Of a DNA stretch of 64,000 bases, positions 12,698 through 24,156 are shown piece after piece. The stretch spans positions 8,968,656 to 9,032,655 of the forward strand of contig JASXTE010000014.1 of the NCBI GenBank assembly GCA_030280995.1. The letters are read 5' to 3'. Every line of letters begins with the position of its first letter. Position 1 is the first letter of the stretch. The notes beneath the pieces were generated by a model that was not told where the DNA came from, did not search any database, and worked only from the letters and a program-made list of their open reading frames with translations. A program made the translations under genes and the position numbers. This DNA is from Hemileia vastatrix. Lineage: Eukaryota > Basidiomycota > Pucciniomycetes > Pucciniales > Zaghouaniaceae.

Positions 12698-13667
12698 TGG
12701 AAAACAATATTATAACAAGGTTAAAGGAGACTTTTTAAGGTTAATTATAGCTTAATAATAAGGGGGATCTACAGTAGAAATGGAGGGGCTAATCCTGACA
12801 TTATACTATGTGAAATTCCCATCCAAAAATAACCAAAATTGACTGAGATACCACCCAAAAACTTAAAAAAGAGTGTGAGATGTGGGGTAACTACATGCAG
12901 TCCTTGGCAGGCGCTTGCACAGGTAAATCCTTGACTAAAATTAGGCAAATTTTAGCGTGGTGATGAAATAAGGTGCCAAGAGTGAGGTTATTAATGAAAT
13001 TAGTGCATATAAACAAGGTCAGTGCATTATTAATTAAGCTAGGACACTAAATAAGCACCTGTCGCCTATTTTAGTGTGTTTCCCCACAGTGGGCGTAGAA
13101 TGTGGGGTAATTATAGTGTGAAAAAGCTAACTTTGTTAAAAATGAAGCTATTCACACGGGAAAAAAGCAGGCAGTATGTAGCCAGTACACAGAAGCCATT
13201 TCTGGCATAAAAAACACCAAATTTGAAAAGTGTTATTTTTATACATTTAAATAGCCAAATCAATAGTTCTAAATGAGCCCAATTGATCTGTCAAAGCGCA
13301 ATTTTGATATTCTCAATTTTATAGCGCATATAGTCAACTTTTAAGTGAAATAAAGCGCATTTCTTGTTTTTTGTGTAAAACAATGAATATAACAGCTTTA
13401 AGTGTACTTAAAAATTATGTAGCCTTATACTTAAGGTTCTTAAGATTACCCTAACATATTCCAACTTAATATTAAGTACATAAGACTTATAAAAGGTGGA
13501 TATATGCGTGTATATAAGGTGTTATAATGGCATTTTTTGTGTATTATCATAATTTTACTTATGTATACTGTTTGTGTACTCTCATTTATTGTTCTCATGT
13601 ATAGTTCATGTGTTTAACATAATTTATAAGCACTTTTTACTCAGTCCTGGGGATATACAGGCTGACA
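12698..13667 (-). repeat. B-prime 5' LTR, truncated
   Basis: 970 bp of B LTR from TGTCAGCC (at 13667, minus strand) to the middle of the LTR. The U5-side roughly 530 bp are gone. The break abuts pol at a junction reading GTTGCCA/TGGAAAAC with about 1 bp of shared sequence, consistent with a simple internal deletion after insertion. Confidence 0.9.
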
Positions 13668-13672
13668 CAAGA

Positions 13673-14749
13673 GCACTGAATGATACTTCAAGTGATTGTG
13701 CCAGAAATATTACATATGAATCTCATCAGGAAATTTTGATGCTGGAAGAGGATATTTATTATTAGAATAATATTAATATTGAGAATAATAATTTATCTAC
13801 AGTAGAGGATTCTGAGATTATAAAAAACCCTGAGAACAGTTCAATTATTATTGTCCCTCTCAAGGCACCAGTCTTGATCAAAGAAAACAACATTGAGGTT
13901 CTCTTAGATTCTGGAGCTGGAGGAATTGTAGTATCTGAAAAAGCACTTGCTTCAGTGGAGAAAGATTATAAATCAAAACTTATTCCTATCATCCCTGAGA
14001 ATTGGAGAGGTTATGGGTCTGTTTTGTCCCCCATTGGTAAATATAAAGCCAAAGTATATTTAAAAGATAACCATGGTTTTGTAAGAGCTATATGTGATTT
14101 TTTGTCATGAAAAATGATAATTTGAGTAATTGGTTTATTGTGGGAAATGAAATTTTAACCAAATATGTCATAAAATTAGATCCTTCAAACCAATGCTTCA
14201 AAATGGGGATGAATGGGAAGAGAAAATTTAAAATTTCCTCCCCCAAGAAATTATTAACACAGGATTGAACACATGTCATTCATAAGTTCAGTAGAAAGGA
14301 AGATATACAAAATAAATGCCTTCCCTCATTTCAAAAATTGACAATTCTTCTTTTGGAGAACAACTTTCTGTTGATGAAAAAGATTCCATCATTAAATTGA
14401 TAAAAGCTTTCTATGGCCTTTGCTCATGGGTCACATGAATTAGGATTTTTAAAAGAAGAAATGAAGCTATCATTAGCTTTCCCATTAACTCAAATACCAC
14501 CTAGTTTAAAGAAGAAGCCTTATCCTGCTTCTTACTCAAAGAGAAAAGATATTGAAAACAATATCTCTACCCTTTTGAAAATTAATATTAATGAAAAGGT
14601 AGTGGAAACACCTAAATATTGTGTTAACTCAACTGTCCTAATTTCTTATGAGAAAGATAAAGCCAGGTAATGTGGTGATTATAGAAGCTTGAATACTTAT
14701 ACTGTTTATGATATCTATCCTTTACCTAGAATTAGCTCTATACATGCTA
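13673..14749 (+). pseudogene. C-plus protease and RT N-terminal part
   Basis: Aspartic protease region with the DSGAGG active site (near 13910), the WRGYGSVLSPIGKYK block, then the linker and the start of RT (LKKKPYPAS, KRKDIEN, PKYCV, then the palm entry YPLPR). Frameshifts or stops occur near 13765, 14108, 14270 and 14668. A 439-bp insertion interrupts the RT just after the SSIHA codons at 14749. It is non-functional. Confidence 0.88.
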
Positions 14750-15188
14750 TGAATGTGACGTAGTGGAAGACTCCAATGAACCTTTAATAATAATATGTAG
14801 TCTTGTAAGTATATATCACAAGCCTATAACTATGAGTGCGCTACCAACCTAGCAATAGATTAAGGCCACTCAGATGAGTGACATGTATTACACAAGTATA
14901 TAAAAAAATAAAAGTACCTTTATTAATAATATGTACTCTTGTGAGTATATATCACAAGCCTATATCTATGATTGCGCTACACACCTATCAGTAGCACAAT
15001 ATAGAACAGGCGTTAGACTACATATAACAAGATACAAGAGTGGAAATGAAACTTTACTTAGCAATAGATTAAGTCCACTGAGGTTATAGACTGACTGAAG
15101 TCACTTTGTATACCCCAGAGGTCTGTGCCATACATTATTTTGTTCCGTTTAAAAAATAATAAAGAAGAAAATGAAGTAAAACATTTAA
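14750..15188 (+). mobile_element. Short non-autonomous insertion of unknown family
   Basis: This 439-bp segment interrupts the RT reading of C-plus and is flanked by a direct repeat ACATGCTA (14742-14749 and 15189-15196). The ends are only weakly inverted (TGAATGT against TTAAATGT). Inside are two related units starting CCTTTAATAATAATATG (14781) and CCTTTATTAATAATATG (14917), 136 bp apart, sharing GTATATATCACAAGCCTATA. No ORF. The 8-bp duplication would fit a hAT-like MITE, but the ends do not show a hAT consensus. A small SINE or LTR fragment is possible. Confidence 0.6.
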
Positions 15189-15196
15189 ACATGCTA

Positions 15197-16263
15197 CCCT
15201 ACAAGGTGCTAAATATATCAGCTGTTTGGATTGTAACTAGGGATATCACCAGGTACCTTTTGAGAAGAATTCTCAGAATTTTCTGATGATTGCTACTCAT
15301 ATGGGTATCTATAAGTATGTTAGGATGCAATTTGGCCCTAAAAATGCCCCTTCAGTTTTTCAAAAAGTTATGGATAACACATTCCATCAAGAAATAATTG
15401 AAGGATGGCTGATGGTTTATATTGATGATATAATCAGATTCTCTAAAACATTTGAGGACCATATTAACCACCTGTGTAAATTATTCCATTACATGGATGA
15501 GATAAATATGAAACTTGCTTTGAAGAAATGCAAATTTGGTTTCCATTCCTTAAAAGTGCTTGGTCATGTTGTCTCAGGTTTATAAATATGTTTTGACCAA
15601 AACAAAGTGACAGACATACAACAGGTGAAGGCTTCTACCACAGTTAGAGAGCTCCTGAGTTTTTTGGGAATTTGGGGATACTATAGACAGTATATTAACA
15701 ATTACAAAGTCATAGCATTACCCCTTACCTAATTGACTAGGAAAGATGTTGCTCTTTTCTTTAATAGTGAAAAACAAAGAGCTTTTGACACTATGAAACA
15801 TTGTGTGATGTCAGCACCAATTCTTGCTTTACCTGACTTAAATCAATCATTTGTTTTATACACTAATGACAGTTTTATTGGTCTTAGTGCTTCCCTCAAT
15901 CAGAAACAAGTGATGAATGATAAAGTATCAGTAGCAGTAATTTGTTATATTTCAAGAGCCTTGAGAAATAGTGAATTGAAATATGGTGCCACTCAACTAG
16001 AGTGTTTAACAGTAGTGTGGTCTTTAAAGAAGCTACATTTTAATCTGAATGATCAGAAAATTTAACTTGTAACTGACTGCAGTGCAGTTAAATCCCTTTT
16101 AAACTTGAAAACACCTAACAGACATATGTTCAGATGGCAGCTAGCTGTTCAATAATACAGAGGTAGTATGACAATAATTTATAAGGCTGGTATTGTTCAC
16201 TTAAATGTAGATATGTTATCAAGGTTTCCTTTTCCAAATGATGGCTCAAATCCTGCATATTTT
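15197..16263 (+). pseudogene. C-plus RT palm to RNase H
   Basis: RT resumes after the insertion: GAKYISCLD followed by a stop at the GYHQ block, KYVRMQFGPKNAPSVFQK, MVYIDDIIRFSK with intact YIDD, the connection VLGHVVSGL, then RNase H LYTNDSFIGLSA (the catalytic Asp of TDAS is Asn here) and TDCSAVKSLL. Stops lie near 15238, 15583, 15731 and 16063. It ends in NPAYF at 16263, where A2 is inserted. It is non-functional. Confidence 0.9.
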
Positions 16264-17440
16264 TGGCAGCATAAAAATCCTTAGGACTGAGTATTTCTTA
16301 TGCTTAAAATAAGATAACCTTAAGTAAATTAAGCTTATATCTTAAAAATAAGGTTAAAGTAATAATATATATTATTTTATTATATATATATATAATTATA
16401 ATTCTATTATATAACTTATAATAGTTTAAATAGCTTATCCATGGACTAATAATACTTATTATGGTGTTAATGGAGTCATAATATACTTATCTTAAGTGAT
16501 ATGAAGTAATTATTGACATACATAAGCTTATATGTATACATAAATCTCATATTCAGTGAAATACGCAGTATATTATGTATATTTAGGTATATAAGTGGGT
16601 TTAGCCCCTTAATAGCCTATAACCTTTGTTTTTCTGCTTATTTTAGGTCATTTGGACGAAATCAGTGGACTCAAAATGCCTAAAGAAGCATAGACACCTA
16701 TATCAGGCGCATACACCCAGTTTGGACAACTAAAATTACTTCCTTGGATGGTTATTCACGGATTTATGGGTTGAAAGGATATTTCTGGGTTAATGTGGAG
16801 GCTTGGGGATGTTATTGGGGGCTTGGACATTTTATTTGTTTCCTTTATATGCTTTTGGTTTCATTAAATCTCTTTTTGACAGTATATTTTACCTGTTTCT
16901 TTATGGTATCCGCTTTTATCTGGATTTTCTATTTATGGTATGGATCTGTGTTATTATTAATTGTGATGGAGGGTCCTTACTGGAGGTCTGGGTGTGGAAA
17001 CTGCTTGAAGTGGACGCCATGGGGAAGTGATGGGCCCTCACAGTGCTTTAATTGCTGGGGATAGCAGTGACATCATCTGGATTGAAGGTCTGTGCACTCC
17101 AGTGGATTTGGGTATAAGTAAGGAGGTATTTTGACGGTTATTTATCATCATTCAATTACTACAACTCCAAAAAACACTACAATACAATTTTTAACATTTA
17201 GAAATATATTATAAAGCCATTATAAATTGATATTGTCTTTATATTAAGCTATAACTATATTTTATACATCTATTTTCCACCACTAGCACGCATTTAAATC
17301 CAAGTATTGTGAGTTTTATTTGAGTATAACTATTTTATTAGTCTTTTCCTGAGGTTTAATCACTAAATCATTTATCAATAAGTAGTAGGACCATAAATAA
17401 ACACTTTTATATCATACTTATATACTAGACTATACTGACA
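16264..17440 (+). repeat. A2 5' LTR
   Basis: 1177 bp, from TGGCAGCATAAAAATCC (the intact A start is TGTCAGCCTAAATATCC) to ACTGACA, followed by ATTGGGGGTCTTTCC, the presumed primer-binding site. It contains TATATAAG at 16588-16595, an acceptor-like TGCTTATTTTAG about 45 bp later, and the hydrophobic LTR ORF (16744-17064). Confidence 0.95.
16588..16595 (+). promoter_or_regulatory. TATA box of A2 5' LTR
   Basis: TATATAAG in the middle of the LTR, conserved at the same place in A1 and the solo LTR. It would start transcription about 30 bp downstream, placing the GC-richer LTR tract in the transcript leader. Inferred from position and consensus. Confidence 0.6.
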
Positions 17441-17950
17441 ATTGGGGGTCTTTCCTTATATTTTACTTATTATTTAGTATAAGCCTTGGGACGTGAAATT
17501 TACCTTAGTACAGATCAAAATAACCAAATATTTGGGTCTTCTGCATATTGGTGGGTCATGATAACTCAGTGATTGCGGAAAAGAACCCTTAAAATAATTT
17601 TACTAATTTTTTATCATAAAAATTAGATATTTACAGTAGTAACTGTACCCAATATAAACCCAATTTCACTTGGTATTTAAACACCAATATAACACCCAAT
17701 TAAATTGGTATTTGGTTATAGCTTGGTAAGCTATTTATTCACCCTTATAGAGGTCTAGTTAAACCTATTATTATATTTCTAACAAATTTTTTCAAATTTT
17801 TCTTATAATTTATCTAAATAAATAAAGATATAAATTCAGGGTAAGCTCCATTGCTTTTTTATTAGTTATATAGTTGCTAATATCTTTTGTCTACTAATTC
17901 CATAGAGTTTTTTCCTTTTGTAGACGTAAAATATTGTCATTTTTAACAAT
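17441..17950 (+). other. A2 5' leader (non-coding)
   Basis: Starts with the primer-binding-like ATTGGGGGTCTTTCC and is otherwise AT-rich. It carries repeated ATTGGTATTTGG-type motifs near 17670-17720. The last part has a long pyrimidine stretch ending in TTTTGTAG (about 17923), acceptor-like, shortly before the ATG at 17951. No coding potential is seen. Confidence 0.6.
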
Positions 17951-17971
17951 ATGAGTTCTCCCCAGGACAGT

Positions 17972-18026
17972 GTAAGTGAAAATCCTGCTTATAACACCAG
18001 GTCTAAAGCTAACAAAAACTTTCCAG
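17972..18026 (+). other. Candidate intron 1 of A2 gag leader (55 nt)
   Basis: GTAAGT donor exactly after seven codons (MSSPQDS), branch-like GCTAAC, acceptor TTTCCAG. Removing it joins the start codon in frame to GAC ATC ACC ATG GAG, the altORF frame. The perfect CTAAC lies 15-20 nt before the acceptor, as in fungal introns. Confidence 0.6.
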
Positions 18027-18496
18027 GACATCACCATGGAGGGTCAACAATACCCCCAGGCAGAAAGCATGAGTATAGAGGAAAAAGACGCCCTCTTAAA
18101 AAAGATAACTATAAAAATGACATCTCCTCCTCTTCTTATTCAACTGTCCCACCTGGCCAAACAGGCTCTGAAGTTGGAAGAATCAAAATCACTCATGTTC
18201 AAAGAGGTAGAGCAGTTGCAAAACAATTGCAAGGTAGGGTTTCAGAAGATGAATCAGGCATTGGCAGAGTTAAAGGGAGGCCAGCCCAGTCAGTAAAATC
18301 AGCAACCCCCTATCCAAGGTGGGTCAACTCACTCCCAGGAGAAAATCCTGGTAGAAAAATGGAAATGGGACTGGTTTCATCAACAGTGGACAAGCCACAG
18401 TTGCAACAGGGATCCACCACCTCATCTGACTTCCTCAGCTCACCCTTACAAAGGAAAAATGCTCCAAAAATCAGGACTGGCAACCATCCCATGGTA
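18027..18496 (+). pseudogene. A2 copy of the overlapping gag-leader frame (altORF)
   Basis: Second frame (+1 relative to Gag-Pol), 155 codons from the exon-2 start to the conserved Pro-Trp-stop. It keeps the coiled-coil start MSIEEKDALLKKITIK, the EKWKWDWFHQQW block and HPYK. One stop (TCA to TAA, near 18292) interrupts it. Across the overlap A1 and A2 differ at about 12 residues in this frame against about 23 in the Gag-Pol frame. That suggests this frame is the more constrained one. Confidence 0.6.
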
Positions 18497-18554
18497 AGTA
18501 GACTACCCTCTCAGATTGACCAGATTGAACATAATACTGATAATTACAATATAG
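18494..18554 (+). other. Candidate intron 2 of A2 gag leader (61 nt)
   Basis: Donor GTAAGT right after CCATG, branch-like ACTGATA, acceptor AATATAG followed by GTAATTC. The 61-nt length is 1 modulo 3 like its five counterparts. Expression is unproven. Confidence 0.5.
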
Positions 18555-21500
18555 GTAATTCTATTGATGTTAAATCTGTGCAAAAAATAGAGGAGCATTT
18601 AAGAAATTTAGGTTTTAGAGTAGATACACCTGAATTGTCTTTTGTTCACAATAGCAGTACTATTTATAATGATAATCGAGTTAACCCTCAGTTGCAACCA
18701 CCTACTAGTGAGATGAGAAGTTCACAGGAGAGTGAGAGAATTGAAAAGGAAGACATAGAATATTTTAACAATAATCCAACTGTCCATAGAATTTTTTCAG
18801 CATTGTGGAATAGAATGACTGATTGTGAGGAACAGACATTTAAGCTCACTAGTGATACAATTTCATCCTTGACATTAAACATTTCTCAATTAGCAACACA
18901 TAACAAAGAATTAGAGAAAGAACATTTGTCTCTAACTCTTAAATATGATTCATTGAGTAATAAATATAATGATCTTTCAAACAAATTCTGTGAGCTAGAA
19001 AAATTATATGAAACACATTTATTAAAGACTGAATCAAGAACAAAGTTATCTTTTGCCCAGACAAATCAAAGTGTCTCTGAGTTGCTACAAAGATTAACTA
19101 AATTTGAGATTGAAACTGCCAATCTACTAATGAACCAGGATAATCATAAGTATAATCAATATAATAATAATCCTTTCATTGGCAAAAGTGAATCTCATTC
19201 CTTCCCTATACCACCACAATTAAAACCATCTGGTGGTAGTGTCAAATCTGAAAATGTAAGTCACAAATCCATGCAGGACGAAATACAAGACCATTTATCA
19301 AAAGTGAATGAGTTGTTGAATTTACCTGAGATTAGTGAGATAAAATCCAATCAGAAAAACTGGCGTAAGGTAGATCAGTACCCAACTTATGATAGGGAAG
19401 CCAGCTCTGATTGGCAACATTTTATTCAAAGAATTGACAACTTGAAATTCTCATATAAGTTACCAGATGAAGAAATAACATCAAAATTAATTTCTTTATT
19501 TAAGGATGTTGCTTTATTATGGTTTGAAGCTGTCTTGAGTGAGGGTAAAGATTACTCTTGGGCTGAATGGAAACAACTTATTGAAAAACAATTTGGAGGT
19601 TCTAAATTCAGGCTTACTCAGCAGAGACTTTATGAGAAGACTAGCTATAATCCGTTGAATGGTGACAAAACTATGGTATTTTTAATGTATTTAAACAAAA
19701 AATTAAAATCCATTGAGCCTCATATGTATTTTAACTTATGGAAAGATAAGATAATATATAAATTACCTATATCTGTCAGAGACATTGTTGTAGCTAGAAC
19801 ATTAAATGTTACTTAATATTCTGACTTTATTAATATTTGCAATGAAATATTATTAAACCATAAGTATGAATCAAGGTATTCCACTTATAAACAAAATGTT
19901 GAACCTGTAAAAACTCAGAATTCAAAAACACTTCAGGAGAAGCAGAAAAAACCTACTTCACCTGTAGTACCTAAAAAGAATGAAACAAATACTTGTTATA
20001 AGTGTAACAAACCTTGGGTCAAAGGTCACAAATATGAGTTGAAAATCAATGTGAATCTGAAACTGAAACTGAAAAAAGTAAAGAATCAAGTGATTATGAC
20101 AGCAATATCTCATATAGTGATGAAAATGAAGTCTGTATGTTGGAAGATGATTTGTCCATCTTTTAAAATCCAATATTAAATATGGACTCAAATGAATCTT
20201 TAATGAATTTTGAGGATGCTGAAATCATTAAGGATATACAAGCTGATAACTTTAGAATGACACCTATCACGGTTCCAGCTATCATTTCTGGTGAAAATGT
20301 TAATATAGTACTGGACACAGGAGCTGCTGGTTCTGTTGTTTCCACTAATACATTACAGAAAATTGATTGTGAATATAGGTTTAAGCTTGAACCACTTCAA
20401 AATAAAAATTGGAGAGGTTTTGGATCAGTGCTACACCCCATCGGTAAATACAAAGCTGCTGTTTTCTTTAAACACCAACATGGTTATGTAAGGGTAACTT
20501 GTGACTTTTTAATAATGGATAATACTAACTGTAGTAACTCTTTTATCATTGGAAATCATATTCTGACTAAATTTGGTGTAAAATAAGACCCTGCTAATAA
20601 CAATTTTACAATTGGAATGAATGGTAAGAGGAAATTTAAAATAAATTCTTTTAACACAGTCTTACACATTAAGTCAGTAACAAATTCCCCATGTAAAGGA
20701 AGAGAATCCAATGAGATGGAACTTCTGGAAACAGAAATTTCAAAAGCATCATTTGGCACTCAGATAAGTAAAGCTGAGAAAGATAATATTTTGGAATTAA
20801 TTAAAGCTTTTGCAATGGCTTTTGCACATGGTACAAATGAACTTGGCCTTGTAAAAGATCATGAAATGAAGATTAGTTTAACCTGTGATATGGATAATAT
20901 TCCTGCTAGTCTTTAAAAGAAACCATACCCTGCTTCACCAATGAAGAGGAAAGACATAGAGGATAATATTAAGATGTTATTACAAATAAACATTCTTAAG
21001 AAGTTTGAAACTACACCAAAATATTGTGTAATATCACCAGTGCTAATTTCTTATGAAAAAGATAAAGCAAGACTGTGCGGTGATGATAGAGCATTAAATA
21101 CTATTACAGTAGATGATATTAATCCCTTGCCAAGGATTGCCTCTATACATGCTACCCTTAAAGGTGCTAAATATATAAGTTGCCTAGATGGAAATAAAGG
21201 GTACCATCAAATTCCTGTTGAAAAGAATTCACAGAACTTTTTGTTAATAAAAACACACATGGGAATTTATAAGTATGTCAGAATGCCATTTGGACCAAAA
21301 AATGCTCCATCAGTATTTCAGAAGTTAATGGATATAACATTCCATAATGAAATGATTGAGGGATGGTTAATGGTATACATTTATGACATCATAGTGTTCT
21401 CAAAAACTTATGATGAACACTTAATCCATTTAAGGAAAGTATTTCAAAAAATGGATGAAATAAAAATGACCCTTGCATTGAAAAAATGTAAATTTGGGTT

Positions 21501-22861
21501 TAGATCTTTAGAAGTGCTTGGTCATATTGTATCTGGCTTACAAATATGTGTTGACCAAAATAAAGTGGCTGCAATAAAGAATATTGGAATTCCTCAAAAT
21601 TTAAAGGATGTACAATCTTTTCTTGGAATTTGTGGTTATTATAGACAATATATAAAAAACTACCAATCAATTGCTGCACCACTGACCACACTGATAAAGA
21701 AATCAGAAGCTTTCATTTGGAATAATGAAAGACAACAGGTTTTGATAAGTTGAAAGAATGTTTAATGACAGCTCCTATCTTAGGATTACCAGATTTCCAA
21801 TTACCTTTTGTATTATATACAGATGCAAGTTTTATTGGACTGGGTGCTGCTTTGCATCAAAAACAACTTATTGAAGGAAAAAGGTCTGAAGTAGTAATCT
21901 GCTATATTTCACGTACTCTGAGAAGTAGTGAATTGAAATATGGTGCTACTCAACTTGAATGTTTGGCAGTAGTATGGGCTCTTGAGAAGCTACATTATTA
22001 CCTTGAAGAACAAAAATTTGAGTTAATAACTGACTGTAGTGCAGTTAAGTCACTCTTAAACATGAAAACTCCTAATAGACACATGTTTAGATGGCAATTA
22101 GCTGTACAAGAATACAGAGGCCAGATGACTATTACACATAGAGCAGGAACCTTGCACTCTAATGTAGATCTGTTATCTAGAGTACCTCTGCCTAATAATG
22201 ATGATAATCCTGCTTATGTTCCTGAGTCAGAGATTATTAAGATTTATGGCATTTATATTGTAGATATTGAGGATGAATATATGCAATCAATTCTTGATAA
22301 TTATGCTTCAGATCCTGACTTGAGTAAATTAACTACAATATTAAATGATCCATCTAATGCTTCAATGAATGTTTTAATAAAAACATTACCAATAAAGTAT
22401 AAAGAGGCATTAGAAAAAGGAAAATTTTCCATTGAGGATGGTTTTATATATTACAGGAAAAAATTAAGTAATGTAAATGTAATTCCCCCTTCAATGAAGG
22501 AGTTAATGTTAAGTATATGTCATGATGATATATTAGCAGGTCATTTTGACTACCATAAAACATTAACCAGAGTAAAAAACACAGCTTGGTGGATTAACAT
22601 GTCTGAGGATGTTCAGAAATATGTTGAAACATGTGATTCTTGTCAAAAATCTAAAAGATTAACAGGAAAAAGTGCTGGTTTATTACAACAAATTGAGCAA
22701 CCGAAAGCTCCATGGGAAATCATTAACATGGACTTTGTAACAGGTTTGCCAATAGCAGGGAATAAGAGTTATAACTCCTGCAGGGTAATTGTAGATAGAT
22801 TTACAAAGATGTGTAAATTTATTCCTACCCATAAAGAGGTTTCTGCAAAGGACTTAGCTTT

Positions 22862-24038
22862 TGTCAGTATAGTCTAGTATATAAGTATGATATAATAGTG
22901 TTATTTTATGGTCCAACTACTTATTAATAAATGATTTAGTGATTAAACCTCAGGGGAAGACTAATAAAATAGTTATACTCAAGTTAAACTCACAATACTT
23001 GGATTTAAATGCGTGCTAGTGGTGGAAAATAGAAGAATAAAATATAGTTATAGCTTTTATAAAGATAATATCAATTTATAAGGGCTTTATAATATATTTC
23101 TAGATGTTAATAATTGTAGTGTAGTGTTTATTTGAAGTGTAGTAATTGAATGATGATAATAAACCGTCAAAATCCCTCCTTACTTATACCCAAATCCACT
23201 GGAGTGCACAGACCTTCAATCCAGATGATGTCACTGCTATCCCCGGCAATTACAGCACTGTGAGGGCCCATCACCTCCCCATGGCGTCCACTTCAAGCAG
23301 TTTCAACACCCAGACCTCCAGTAAGGACCCTCCATCACTATTAATAATAACACAGAGTCATACCATAAATAGAAATCCCAGATAAAAGCGGATACCATAA
23401 AGAAACAGGTAAAATAAAAGATCAAAAAGAGATTTAATGAAACTAAAAGCATATAAAGGAAACAAATAAAATGTCCAAGCCCCCAATAACATCCCCAAGC
23501 ATCCACATTAACCCAAAAACATATTTCCAACCCATAAATCCGTGAATAACCATCCAAGGAAGTAATTTTAGTTGTCCAAACTGGGTGTATGCGCCTGATA
23601 TAGGTGTCTATGCTTCTGTAGGCGTTGTGAGTCCACTGATTTCGTCCATATGACCTAAAATAAGCAGAAAAACAAAGGTTATAGGCTATTAAGGGGCTAA
23701 AACCCACTTATATACCTAAATATACATAATATACTGCATATTTCACTGAATATGAGATTTATGTATACATATAAGCTTATGTATGTCAATAATTACTTCA
23801 TATCACTTAAGATAAGTATATTATGACTCCATTAACACCTTAATAAGTATTATTAGGCCATGGATAAGCTATTTAAACTATTATAAATTATATAATAGAA
23901 TAATAATTATATATATATATATTAAAATAATATATATTATTATTTTAACCTTATTTTTAGGATATAAGCTTAATCTAATTAAGGTTATCTTATTTTAAGC
24001 ATAAGAAATACTCAGTCCTAAGGATATTTAGGCTGACA
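22862..24038 (-). repeat. A1 3' LTR
   Basis: 1177 bp; on the minus strand it runs from TGTCAGCC (24038) to ACTGACA (22862). It is preceded on the element strand by the polypurine tract at 24039-24050. It carries the 134-codon hydrophobic LTR ORF (23303-23707). Confidence 0.97.
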
Positions 24039-24050
24039 CTCCCTCACTCC
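24039..24050 (-). promoter_or_regulatory. A1 polypurine tract
   Basis: GGAGTGAGGGAG immediately before the 3' LTR on the element strand, the usual place for plus-strand DNA priming. Comparable tracts precede the 3' LTRs of A2 (GGGGTGAGTGAG), A3, B (GGGTGGGCGAG) and D (AGAGTGAGGGAG). Confidence 0.8.
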
Positions 24051-24156
24051 AAAAAAAAACAATAAAAAAAAATGTTAAGACATTTTAATTAATCTTAAGG
24101 AATGAAATAATAAAATAAAAAAGAATTTTTATAATACATATACTGAATGAACAGTA

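Larger units (their letters stand above)
9295..13667 (-). mobile_element. B-prime: internally deleted B-family element
   Basis: Flanked by CAATA (9290-9294) and CAAGA (13668-13672), a 5-bp target-site duplication with one mismatch that interrupts C-plus. It consists of a complete 3' LTR (9295-10796), the 3' half of pol, and a 5' LTR (12698-13667) lacking its 3' part. The whole 5' internal half (gag, protease, most of RT) is missing, and pol joins directly to mid-LTR sequence. The element cannot encode particles. Confidence 0.9.
17951..22861 (+). pseudogene. A2 gag-pol, 5' part to integrase core
   Basis: The Gag-Pol frame starts MSSPQDS and is open for 621 codons through the coiled coil and capsid to a TAA at 19814-19816. 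The zinc knuckle follows with a small deletion (near 20037). Protease DTGAAG is at about 20315. RT has GYHQIP but the active site reads YIYD instead of YIDD (near 21380), which should abolish polymerase activity. RNase H, the integrase zinc domain and the first catalytic Asp (MDFVTGLP) follow. Further stops are at 20163, 20584 and 20914, with a frameshift near 21740. It is cut by A1 at KDLAF (22861) and resumes at 31718. Confidence 0.95.

Noticed and set aside
14750..15188. Solo LTR interpretation of the 439-bp insertion
   Set aside because: It lacks TG...CA ends in register with a 5-bp duplication and has no similarity to the LTRs of the other families.
23146..23385. 79-codon antisense ORF in A1 LTRs (also 30820-31059, partly 8444-8626)
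   Set aside because: It lies antisense to the hydrophobic LTR ORF over the GC-richer tract. Its identity in both LTRs is due to LTR identity, and older copies are broken.
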